Assembly (NCBI GenBank): GCA_964645045.1
Contig: CAZXYZ010000059.1
Coordinates: 1-64,000 of the forward strand
DNA: 64,000 bases
Reading direction: 5' to 3'
DNA from: Anammoximicrobium sp964645045
GTDB taxonomy: Bacteria; Planctomycetota; Planctomycetia; Pirellulales; Pirellulaceae
Shown: one piece after another, positions 43,780 to 51,581 of the stretch
How positions within the stretch are numbered: position 1 is the first letter of the stretch
Layout: each line of letters opens with the position of its first letter
Translations under genes and position numbers: made by a program
Notes under the pieces: model-generated
Databases searched by the model: none
What the model was told of the DNA's origin: nothing
The model's input: the letters and a program-made list of their open reading frames with translations, nothing else

Positions 43780-44853
43780 TCACTGCACCTCCGCGCGCAG
43801 TCCCGCCAGCGCCCGCCGGGCGACGGTGTACTTGGCCACCGCCTGGCGGACTTCGGCCGGCAGACGCAGTTCCAGCATCTGCTTGTCCGGAGCCTGGCCG
43901 CCGTACACGATGGCCTCGGCCACGTTGTCCGGCAGCGAAGCGGAAGTGCCCTCGAACATGGCGCCCACCCGTTGCACCACCGTCGGGTAGAACCGCCGTT
44001 CCAGTTCCTTCCGGTTGGCCGAAATCGTCCTCAGCAATTCCGACTCGGCGCGGACCAGGCGTTCCGCCGCCGCTTTGGCGGACGCATCGCCTTCGGCGTA
44101 CAAGGCCACGACGAATTTCCGCCGCCCGCAGACGAACGCTTCGTCCAGCGGCCCGAGCAGTCCCTTGACGGTGGCCGACGCCGTACACGACAGATGCACG
44201 TAATCCGCCCGCCAACGGTGGGGCACCCGGAACGTCATCGAAAACCACTTGGCCCCTTCCAGCGAAGTGCTGCGGGACGGCTTAAGTTTGAAATACACGC
44301 TGTAGCCGCGGTCCAACGTCCCGCTGGCCGCCACGGCGGTCATCGGCGGCACCAGTTCGTAGCGTGTCGAATCCAGCGTCTTGGTCGCCAGCTCGCCGGA
44401 CCCGGCCAGCTTGACCGGCCACTGCAGCGGTGCGGCAACGGTTCCGCCGATCCCCTTGGTCGACTCCTGCTTCTTCTCGATCGTTACGTTTCCCGCCAGA
44501 TCGCTGGCCAGCGTTGTTTGGGGCGCGTAGCCCACAATCCGTAGCGTCCGCCGCGGGCTGTCAAAGCGGTAGAAGTATTCCAGCAAGTCCCCTTCGTTGC
44601 CCTGGCGGATCAGCGAAGACACCTCGATCTGGGCCTCGACCAACCGCTCGTCGGGATTCGCTTCCGCAAATTCGGCCGTCGTCACGTCGCGGCAGCCGAC
44701 CGACGGCGTCACGTCAAACGACACGTCGGGAGATGCCGCAAGGACCGGCCGCGAAGCAAAGCTAGCACCGGTTCCGATGGCCGCGGCGAGCAAGAATTGA
44801 ACGATGGGACTTCGAGGCAGGCAACACGTGGCGATTGAACAAACCCGATCCAT
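43780..44853 (-). CDS. Exported protein of unknown function
   Basis: 357 residues from ATG 44853 (GGAG about 10 nt upstream). An in-frame TTG/GTG extension to 44913 is possible. The N-terminus has a hydrophobic segment (FLLAAAIGTGASFASRPVLA) typical of a signal peptide. The body has STKGIGGTVAAPLQWPVKL, a Ser/Thr-rich beta-like middle and a helical C-terminus. I recognise no domain. It converges with the oxidoreductase gene, with 14 bp between stops. Confidence 0.75.
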   Translation of the reverse strand: MDRVCSIATCCLPRSPIVQFLLAAAIGTGASFASRPVLAASPDVSFDVTPSVGCRDVTTAEFAEANPDERLVEAQIEVSSLIRQGNEGDLLEYFYRFDSPRRTLRIVGYAPQTTLASDLAGNVTIEKKQESTKGIGGTVAAPLQWPVKLAGSGELATKTLDSTRYELVPPMTAVAASGTLDRGYSVYFKLKPSRSTSLEGAKWFSMTFRVPHRWRADYVHLSCTASATVKGLLGPLDEAFVCGRRKFVVALYAEGDASAKAAAERLVRAESELLRTISANRKELERRFYPTVVQRVGAMFEGTSASLPDNVAEAIVYGGQAPDKQMLELRLPAEVRQAVAKYTVARRALAGLRAEVQ

Positions 44854-45363
44854 CTGCTGGCGCTCCGTCAACGATGGCACGGGCATCCGGCCTGTGCAGC
44901 TTCCCCTCCTCATCCCGGCGGAGGCCGTAACGACAAGATCCGTTTACGAGAATGTTAGCGCCGCCCCGCCGCAGGTCAAGCGCTACATGTCCCCGACGAT
45001 TCGAGCGTCTCCCAACCACAAATGACACGAATGACAATGAGATAAAAAGGATGTCTTGATTCGCGTGATTCGTTAGCGCGTAACGTTTCCTGTTAACCGT
45101 CCAATACAACCGCGGGATTTGCTCCGGCCAGCTTCTTACGTTTCTCATAAGCAAATGGACTTTGCCACCCGCATAAATTACGCAGTTTCTGACGCCTTTG
45201 CCACAAATCTCTACTTCCGTCCTGCAGAATCCGCAGCATCGGCACAGTTGATGCTATTAGTTCGGGCGTCGCGATTGGGTGCGCGACCAAGGTGAGACGA
45301 CCAAGAGAACCGGGGGCACTGCCGTCCCGTTCGAGTTTAACGCACTTTTTTAGGGGATCGCCG
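44854..45363. other. Intergenic region upstream of first pilin-like gene
   Basis: About 510 bp. It holds a degenerate ACACGAATGAC / GATTCGCGTGATTCG inverted repeat (45017-45072) related to the 9-bp array at 51131. It also holds a 27-bp block at 45083-45109 shared with the region upstream of the second pilin-like gene. No coding sequence recognised. Confidence 0.55.
45083..45109 (+). promoter_or_regulatory. Conserved block upstream of pilin-like gene 1
   Basis: ACGTTTCCTGTTAAC followed by NNTCCNATACAA. The same 27 bp with three mismatches occurs at 54761-54787, and each copy lies about 255-272 bp before the pilin-like start. It may be a promoter or a regulator site containing the palindrome GTTAAC. 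Confidence 0.5.
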
Positions 45364-45687
45364 ATGAGCCGATTATGGAAAGATCAAGCGGGTTTTGTGG
45401 TTTCCGCCGATTTGCTGTTGATTTCGAGCATTTTGGTACTCGGCCTTCTTGTGGGCTTGGCTTCCCTACGCGACCAGATCGTCCAGGAATTGGGCGACGT
45501 GGGCGCCGCCGTGGCAATTCTGCAGCAGGGATACAGTTGGAGCGGCGTTACCGGGCACACCTCAAGTTCAACGGGATCCGGAATGACGGATACCACCGAT
45601 TTCTGTGACGAGGATCCGGAGCCGGGCCCCGGCTTCGAACCTCTCGGCATCTGGGTTACGGTCGACGCGGCGACAGAGACGCCCTAG
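45364..45687 (+). CDS. Pilin-like small protein, paralogue 1
   Basis: 107 residues from ATG 45364, with AGGGGAT about 8 nt upstream. A short polar start (MSRLWKDQAG) precedes a hydrophobic helix (FVVSADLLLISSILVLGLLVG), as in class III/Flp-type prepilins, with a possible cleavage after AG. The acidic residue falls at +6, not the canonical +5. The tail has TGHTSSSTGSGMTDTTDFCDE, rich in Ser/Thr, with a single Cys. It is clearly paralogous to the protein at 55059. Planctomycete-specific; the pilin role is inferred from shape and from the Tad genes nearby. Confidence 0.75.
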   Translation: MSRLWKDQAGFVVSADLLLISSILVLGLLVGLASLRDQIVQELGDVGAAVAILQQGYSWSGVTGHTSSSTGSGMTDTTDFCDEDPEPGPGFEPLGIWVTVDAATETP

Positions 45688-45899
45688 TTTAACGACTTGA
45701 TCCGCTGATGCCCCAAGTTGGCCATCACAGGCCGTGGCGGCTTGGTTCGATGTGGATCCGGTCAACGGTGTGGTCCTAAGGGTCTCGGCCACGGTTTGTT
45801 CGCCGGCGCAGGCCCGATTCCGTCGTCGGTCGCGGGGAGCGAAGCTATACTTCAGTGCGGCTGATCCTTCACGCGCTGGACGAGCGGAGACCTGTGAGC

Positions 45900-47246
45900 A
45901 TGCACTGCGACCGCGTCATCCCCGGACGGCGGCACCGGATGTTGACGCGGGCCAAGCCCGTTCTCGCCGGGGCTTGCGTAATCATCTGCCTGTTCTCTGC
46001 AGCGGCGATTGCAGGTGTCATCGTCTCTGCAGCTCGAGCGGGGCGGGTGTTCGATTTCGCCCAGGAGTGGACCTCGGCCAGGAACTTCCTGGTCGGATTG
46101 CCGGTCTATCTCGATTTTGGTAAATCGCTGGCAATTCACCTTGGCGGATCCGCCTCGCCCACCTTCGCCTTCAATGCCCACCCACCTGGCGCCGTCCTCC
46201 TGGCCGTACCCTTCGGGCTGCTTGAATACCCGGCGGCGTACCTGCTGTGGAGTGTCCTTTCGCTGACCGGATTCGCGTTCAGTCTCTGGCTTCTGACCCG
46301 TGCCCGGCCGTTGCAACAATCGGGACTGGCCGAACTGTGCCTGCTCGCATTGGTCGTCTCGGGCAGTTCGCTCACCCACCAAATGATCCAGGGGCAACTG
46401 AATCTCGTGCTGCTGGCATTGATCACCGGGGCCTGGTCCGCCGACCGCAGGAACTGTGCGACAGCCGGTGGCGCGTTGATCGGCATGGCCGCGGCCATCA
46501 AGATCTTTCCGGCGTTCCTGATCCTGTACTTTCTCGCGCAGAAGAAGTGGCGTGCCGTGGGGGCCGGCGCTGCAGCTTTTCTGGCCGTCAACGGCGTGGG
46601 TTGTCTTTTGTTTGGGGTCCAAGCGTACCGCGATTACTTTTTGCGCGTCGCGCCCGATGTCGCCAAGTTCCGGGATACTTGGCCGAACGCCTCTCTGCTG
46701 GGTTATTGGAGCAAGCTGTTCGACGGCGCTCACGGCCACGTTATTCCGTTATGGCATTTCCCGCTGCTGGCCAAGACGATGACGGCGATCTCGTGCCTGG
46801 TGCTCGTCGCTACAACGGTTTGGGCCGTTGCCAAGATCCGTCACTCAGCCGGAAAAACTCCCGCCGTTGGCCCTGACCGGGACATGGCATTCGGCCTTTG
46901 CTGCGCCGGTATGTTGCTGGCCTCGCCGATTACTTGGGACCATGCTTTCCTACTGTTGATTCCGGCGTTCTGGTTTGCCTGGCACGCTTGCCACGGGCAG
47001 AACATCTTCCGGACGTTGCTCCTCGCGATGGCCATTTTTCTCCTTTGGCTGAATCCGATGAGTGTGTGGACGGCACTGATCCCCGATCAGTTTGGCACGA
47101 ACGGTCGAGTCCGTTTGGCAGAACCAGCCAGCGTTCTGACTCTCGTTTCATTCCAGTTCTACGCCCTGCTGGTATTCTACCTGCTGGTCTTGGCCAAGCT
47201 CCGCCAACAACAGGCGATTGTGAACCAGGCGTTTCGGATGCCCTAA
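45900..47246 (+). CDS. GT87-like (DUF2029) membrane glycosyltransferase
   Basis: About 448 residues with some 10 membrane helices. SLTHQMIQGQLNLVLLALITGAW and AAAIKIFPAFLILYFL fit the polyprenol-phosphate-mannose-dependent GT87 family. The acidic catalytic region is near FDFAQEWTSARNFLVG. It would transfer a sugar from a lipid carrier outside the membrane. The start is uncertain: GTG 45855, ATG 45900 and ATG 45939 are all possible. It follows the first pilin-like gene by about 210 bp on the same strand. Confidence 0.8.
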   Translation: MHCDRVIPGRRHRMLTRAKPVLAGACVIICLFSAAAIAGVIVSAARAGRVFDFAQEWTSARNFLVGLPVYLDFGKSLAIHLGGSASPTFAFNAHPPGAVLLAVPFGLLEYPAAYLLWSVLSLTGFAFSLWLLTRARPLQQSGLAELCLLALVVSGSSLTHQMIQGQLNLVLLALITGAWSADRRNCATAGGALIGMAAAIKIFPAFLILYFLAQKKWRAVGAGAAAFLAVNGVGCLLFGVQAYRDYFLRVAPDVAKFRDTWPNASLLGYWSKLFDGAHGHVIPLWHFPLLAKTMTAISCLVLVATTVWAVAKIRHSAGKTPAVGPDRDMAFGLCCAGMLLASPITWDHAFLLLIPAFWFAWHACHGQNIFRTLLLAMAIFLLWLNPMSVWTALIPDQFGTNGRVRLAEPASVLTLVSFQFYALLVFYLLVLAKLRQQQAIVNQAFRMP

Positions 47247-47712
47247 CCGCGGGACGAGTTCTGCCCCCGTGATTGCACACCGAAGGGCGAGCGGCGGGCG
47301 TCAGCCCGTCCGGTGGGAATAACGCACGGCCCAATCACCGTGGGGCTGACGCCACCACGTTCGCCGACCGATCCCACCGTGGGGCTGACGCCACCACGTT
47401 CGCCAAACGGACTCACCGTGGGGCTGACGCCACCACGTTCGCCAAACGGACTCACCGTGGGGCTGACGNNNNNNNNNNNNNNNNNNNNNNNNNNNNNNNN
47501 NNNNNNNNNNNNNNNNNNNNNNNNNNNNNNNNNNNNNNNNNNNNNNNNNNNNNNNNNNNNNNNNNNNNTTCGCCAACCGATCCCACCGTGGGGCTGACGC
47601 CACCACGTTCGCCAAACGGACTCACCGTGGGGCTGACGCCACCACGTTCGCCAACCGATCCCACCGTGGGGCTGACGCCACCACGTTCGCCAAACGGACT
47701 CCAGGATGTTTG
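47247..47712. repeat. 39-bp tandem repeat array 2 with assembly gap
   Basis: CCACCACGTTCGCC recurs at 47352, 47391 and 47430, exactly 39 bp apart, each followed by an 8-9 nt variable part and CACCGTGGGGCTGACG. The array runs into 100 N and resumes at 47569 to about 47700. The variable part takes two main forms, GACCGATCC/AACCGATCC and AAACGGACT. It is the inverted relative of array 1, and the flank GCGGCGGGCGTCAGCCCGTC (47290) is shared with the right flank of array 1 in inverted form. Confidence 0.9.
47469..47568. other. Assembly gap, 100 N
   Basis: Exactly 100 unknown bases inside the second 39-bp array. Confidence 0.99.
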
Positions 47713-49569
47713 CTACAGAGGGCGTTGCACGGGTTCCCGGTACGGCACCAACCGCGGCGGCGACTCGCCAGCCCGCAGCAACCACACGTGGCGATCATGG
47801 AAAAACGCCACTAATCGGCGATCGGCGATGGGATTCATCTGGCGAGCCCAAACAATCTTCGACGCGTCGATGTCGGCCCCGTTGTGAACCCATTCCTGAT
47901 GGATGCTGTAATCCGCAGCGTACACAACGATGACCAAATGGCGGCCCGGACGCGTTTGCAGCCGCTGCACCACTTCCGCTCGCTGGGAGGCGAATTCACC
48001 AGCCGGCTGGCGAACGTGAAACCAGGCGTACGGGACGAACCCGATCAGCTGGGCCAGAACCAGGGCCCGCACCCACCGCAGGCGACGCGACGCATGCCGG
48101 CACCTACGTAGCGTTGGTGAGACCGTCTTTCGATCTTGCCCGTTCTCACGCCGCCCGCTCCCAGAGGGCGAGGAGGCGGCAGCGGCCGCCTTCGCTCGAA
48201 TACGCAAGTGCCGAAGCCCCTGGACGACAAGCAACAGCAGGGCCGGCGCGGCCGGCGCAAAGTAGTGGGGATTGGCCCAGGTGGTCATCAGCAAGGCAGC
48301 CCCGCCCGCCGCGACGACCGTTGCCGGCAGCCAATATCGGCCACAGCGCAACACCCAAGGCAACGCCAGGAGCGGGATCGACAATGCGATGCCCGGGAAA
48401 AAATGCCACAGGTTGACCCACGACGCCCATTTTTCGCCCACAAAGCCAAGCCAAGTGCGCTGGTACAGGTAGGTGCTTCGGAGCCAACCGTGCAGGCGGG
48501 CGATTCGCTCGTGCCGATACTCGGGCATCGGCCCCGCAGCCTGCCACAGGAAGAACGGCGCCGCTCCATAGGTTTCCTCATGGACCATGTACGGCATCAT
48601 CGCAGCATTGCCGGTGACATGCCAATTGTAGTACGCCATCCAGGCAGCGGCGACCGCCAAGGCGGCCAGCAGCGGCAGGCACACGCGGAACAGTCTCGCC
48701 CGCAAGGTCGCCTGTGCTTCCGGTGGATCATTTCTTGTTGGAGTACAGCCTTTAGGCTGCGATCCCGGGCCAACAGCCCTCCCAACACAGGCTAAAGCCT
48801 GGACTCCAACGCGTCGCACCAGCCCGATCAACCAGAACAGCATAGCCACCGCGACGGGCAGGCTGGCGACGGCGCCCTCGAACGGCCGGCTGTTCGCCAG
48901 AATGGCCAATCCCACGGCCATCGACAAGGCATCGCGGCAACGCATCGTGCGCCGCAGGCGAGCGTAAGCTCCCAGGACCAATGCCCCCCCGACAAACGCC
49001 ACGTTCCCACCCCAGTAACTCTGCGTCCAGACCAGCTGAATTCCCGGGTGCAACGCGACCAGAATCCCGCCCAGCAGCGACCATCGCCACGGCATCCAGC
49101 CACGCAACATCCACGTTACTGCCGCCGCCGCCAGGCCGGAGCTCAGCCACAGACCGACCGCCGGATCACCTGCCGCAACTTGGCCAAGAGCCAAGATCAG
49201 CCCCTGGCCCGGCGGATATTTCGAAGCATACGTCGGCTGCTGGATGACGTGCAGCGTCTCGAAATGCTGCCACAGCGGATGCGCCGGATTCGTAAGCCGC
49301 CCGTGCGAAAAAGTGTCGGCGGCCAACAAATAACTGAATTCGTCGTGAACCGAGGGCAACGGCGGCCGCATCCACGAGATCCACGCCGCGACGCCGGCGG
49401 CCAGGCATCCGATGGCAACCGGCCCGAGCCACGAACAGCCAACGCGACGCGGACGGCTGACGCAGCGGAAGCGACAAAACCGATCGACGAGGTAAACGAC
49501 GACCCACGCTACGGCAAACGCCTGAAGAAATCGTACACCTTGAATCGCGAAAAAATCGACGATTTGCAT
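47713..49569 (-). CDS. GT39-like membrane glycosyltransferase with repeat insertion
   Basis: 618 residues, about 10 membrane helices, start ATG 49569 with a weak ribosome site. A first loop carries SVHDEFSYLLAADTF with the D76-E77 pair expected of GT-C enzymes, and YPPGQG follows. It would use a polyprenyl-phosphate sugar. Residues about 254-278 (VGVQALACVGRAVGPGSQ and PKGCTPTR) are encoded by a palindromic repeat at 48737-48810 that otherwise occurs between genes, so this loop is probably an insertion. A soluble C-terminal part starts after LIGFVPYAWFHV. Acceptor unknown. Confidence 0.8.
   Translation of the reverse strand: MQIVDFFAIQGVRFLQAFAVAWVVVYLVDRFCRFRCVSRPRRVGCSWLGPVAIGCLAAGVAAWISWMRPPLPSVHDEFSYLLAADTFSHGRLTNPAHPLWQHFETLHVIQQPTYASKYPPGQGLILALGQVAAGDPAVGLWLSSGLAAAAVTWMLRGWMPWRWSLLGGILVALHPGIQLVWTQSYWGGNVAFVGGALVLGAYARLRRTMRCRDALSMAVGLAILANSRPFEGAVASLPVAVAMLFWLIGLVRRVGVQALACVGRAVGPGSQPKGCTPTRNDPPEAQATLRARLFRVCLPLLAALAVAAAWMAYYNWHVTGNAAMMPYMVHEETYGAAPFFLWQAAGPMPEYRHERIARLHGWLRSTYLYQRTWLGFVGEKWASWVNLWHFFPGIALSIPLLALPWVLRCGRYWLPATVVAAGGAALLMTTWANPHYFAPAAPALLLLVVQGLRHLRIRAKAAAAASSPSGSGRRENGQDRKTVSPTLRRCRHASRRLRWVRALVLAQLIGFVPYAWFHVRQPAGEFASQRAEVVQRLQTRPGRHLVIVVYAADYSIHQEWVHNGADIDASKIVWARQMNPIADRRLVAFFHDRHVWLLRAGESPPRLVPYREPVQRPL
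48737..48810. repeat. GGAGTCCAG-type palindromic repeat inside a CDS
   Basis: 74 bp with ends GTTGGAGTACAGCC and GGACTCCAAC in inverted orientation and inner hairpins CAGCCTTTAGGCTG and CAGGCTAAAGCCTG. The same family is intergenic at 35983, 58365 and 59438. Confidence 0.8.
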
Positions 49570-49973
49570 AACTCACAAACAGGCAACGTGGGATAGGCAT
49601 CTTGCCTGTCGTTCCGAGCAGGCAGGCTGGAAGCCGATCTTGCGCCTTGATGTCGACCAACGCGGCCTACGGCCGCAATCGAATAAATCTAAGTCGTTGA
49701 ACAGGAGGGAACAGAGGGAACGGAGTCGCGACACTCTCTCTGTTGCCTCCGTTTCCTCCTGTTCAAGATCCCGCAAAAAAACAACAAATCGCGGAATAGT
49801 AGTACGAGGCATACGTCAGACCGACAGTGCATGTCGATGCCCACGAAACTTGACTCCGCTGTCAAGGGTCTGGGCAGTTGCCAGCCCATCGTCGGGCTGA
49901 CTGCCGCTTCAGTCTAATCCGACCTGCGCTGAGCGCAATCCTGGGTTCAACAGGAGTTCAGTCGCGTCGCGTA
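49570..49973. repeat. Intergenic region with two palindromic repeats
   Basis: At 49587-49610 lies a copy of the palindrome-arm motif GTGGGATAGGC seen near 39330, followed by GGCAGGCTGGAAGCCGATC. At 49697-49708 and 49755-49766 are perfect 12-bp inverted arms (TTGAACAGGAGG) with a 46-bp spacer containing GAACAGAGGG-type words. No gene recognised in these 400 bp. Confidence 0.7.
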
Positions 49974-50420
49974 TCAGCGGGTGACAACCAAGCCTCGGTT
50001 GCCGCGCCGACCCCAGGCGCGAAGGAACGTGTCGAGTGCTAATCGCCGTTCGTCTCCGATCGCTGGATCAATTGTGATCACCTCGCCCTGTTCAACCCCG
50101 CACACAATGATCGCGTGACCGCCGGTTGCACCGTAGGCGAGTTCGTCCGCTGCCACGCTGACGATCATCGGGACGTCCTGATCCAACCATCCCCGTAGAG
50201 TTTCGAATGTGGTGCCGGCCGTGAACAAGGCATCGAATCCTAACGACCTCACTCCAGTTGCCGCGTCGCGCAGCCTAGCTCCGGCCGGTTCGGTGTTACA
50301 TGCCTGTGCAAGCTCCTCCTCGGTGTACTCGGACCCCAACGCCGCCAGCACGCTGCGCAGGCACGCCGCCACGCAAGTGTACGGCCGGCTTTGTGGGAAT
50401 ACAGGCAGTTCAACCGTCAC
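49974..50420 (-). CDS. C39-like papain-fold cysteine peptidase, short
   Basis: 148 residues. PQSRPYTCVAACLRSVLAALG holds the likely nucleophile C16, GGHAIIVCG the histidine H102, and ITIDPAIGD the aspartate D118. This matches the C39/BtrH-like peptidase fold that precedes the transporter in bacteriocin exporters, but here it is a stand-alone soluble domain with no transporter. The start is GTG 50420, inside the preceding AbrB-like gene (11-bp overlap). Could be a processing protease or the effector of a two-gene module. Confidence 0.8.
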   Translation of the reverse strand: MTVELPVFPQSRPYTCVAACLRSVLAALGSEYTEEELAQACNTEPAGARLRDAATGVRSLGFDALFTAGTTFETLRGWLDQDVPMIVSVAADELAYGATGGHAIIVCGVEQGEVITIDPAIGDERRLALDTFLRAWGRRGNRGLVVTR

Positions 50421-50781
50421 GCGACTGTTCCCGCATGGACTCTGGGGAATCGGATGCGTCCGGAACCAATTCGCCGCGCATCGAGTACGTCAATGTCCCA
50501 AGCAGCTTGGCTCGATACGACAGCACCACCGGGACTTGCCATCGATCCCCAATGCGCCGGGGAGGCTCTACCGCTGCCGCGTCGCCGACGTGATCCAGGA
50601 CATACGTGGCCGCCGTCTCCGCGATGTGCCCGGCGTCGAGTTCGGCACGAACGATCCGGATCACGTCCCGGTCACATTGGACGATGACTTCCTCTCCAGC
50701 GTGCGCGCCCCATTGTTCCGTTAATTCTCTGGGCAAGTGGAGTCCGTCAGCACTGACCTCCTGCACGAACTGCGTAACCAT
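50410..50781 (-). CDS. AbrB/MazE-like small protein, partner of C39-like peptidase
   Basis: 123 residues. The first half (EVSADGLHLPRELTEQWGAHAGEEVIVQCDRDVIRIVR) has the swapped-hairpin pattern of AbrB/MazE DNA-binding domains. The second half (PRRIGDRWQVPVVLSYRAKLLGTLTYS) is a second small domain of unknown type. ATG 50781 has GAGGG about 10 nt upstream. It overlaps the peptidase gene, so they are one operon. An antitoxin or autorepressor role is inferred. Confidence 0.75.
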   Translation of the reverse strand: MVTQFVQEVSADGLHLPRELTEQWGAHAGEEVIVQCDRDVIRIVRAELDAGHIAETAATYVLDHVGDAAAVEPPRRIGDRWQVPVVLSYRAKLLGTLTYSMRGELVPDASDSPESMREQSRDG

Positions 50782-51341
50782 CGATCGGCCCTCGCAAATA
50801 GTTCTCGTCCCAAACCCGACTAAATTCTACCAGACGTGGAGCCTCAGGGGCCAGGGGCTTGACGGCAGCCAATGTCTTTCGTGGCGATCATCCACGACGA
50901 TCTCTACAGGCTTCGCGCCAAAACGGCGATGACGACATCCGACTAGCTCATCTCCGCGCCGGGTGCGCCCCCTCAGAAACCAGCCTCGTCGTCCTCGGGC
51001 AGGATCACCAAACATGGGGCACGCCGCCACCGAGTTCCAAGCTTTTATGTGCCGCAATTCTACCATGCCGGCCGAGTTGCGGGCTGCCGGGATTCGTCAT
51101 TTCCGGTGACGGCTCGTGTGGCGGGAAAACCACGAATCCCACGAATGACACGAATCCCACGAATGACACGAATCCCACGAATGACACGAATGACACGAAT
51201 GCAATGGGGCGAAAGGACGTCCTGATTCGTGTGATTCGTGGTTCAATCGACGGTTTCTTCGGATCCATTTGAGAACTCATCCTCATTTTCTTCGGGAGGG
51301 CAAAAAGATGGATGGCAGAAAAATGGGGGATTGGTTCCGCG
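50782..51341. other. Intergenic region with 9-bp tandem repeat
   Basis: About 560 bp between the AbrB-like gene and the small CDS at 51342. No gene recognised; short frames here have no support. The notable content is the 9-bp array listed separately. Confidence 0.5.
51131..51202. repeat. 9-bp tandem repeat, eight units
   Basis: CACGAATCC and CACGAATGA alternate: units start at 51131 and every 9 bp to 51194. An inverted ATTCGTGTGATTCGTGG lies at 51225-51241. A degenerate relative of the whole arrangement is at 45017-45072. Confidence 0.9.
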
Positions 51342-51581
51342 TCAAGGCAAATTTTCCTGCCATTCATGTTTCTGCCGATCTGCCTTTGCAGCGGCCGGTT
51401 CGATGTGGCCCAATTGAGCCAGTTTTCGCCGCTGCTCGCGAAGGCAAGCCTCGGGCGTATTCCGCTGGACCGTGGCCTGCCGCTCGGCCCAGCTGACCGT
51501 CTGCTGGATCACGCGCCAGCGCTCCGCCGCGTCCCAGTGTCGGTCCCGTTTCGCCTCTTCCTGCCGTAACAGTTCAGTCAT
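51342..51581 (-). CDS. Small conserved planctomycete-type protein
   Basis: 79 residues from ATG 51581 (AGGG about 10 nt upstream): MTELLRQEEAKRDRHWDAAE then WRVIQQTVSWAERQATV and RNTPEACL. I recall very similar short proteins in Pirellulales genomes but know no function. It overlaps the end of the upstream GT39-like gene by 8 bp, so it is likely in that operon. The longer frame to 51653 is less likely. Confidence 0.6.
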   Translation of the reverse strand: MTELLRQEEAKRDRHWDAAERWRVIQQTVSWAERQATVQRNTPEACLREQRRKLAQLGHIEPAAAKADRQKHEWQENLP

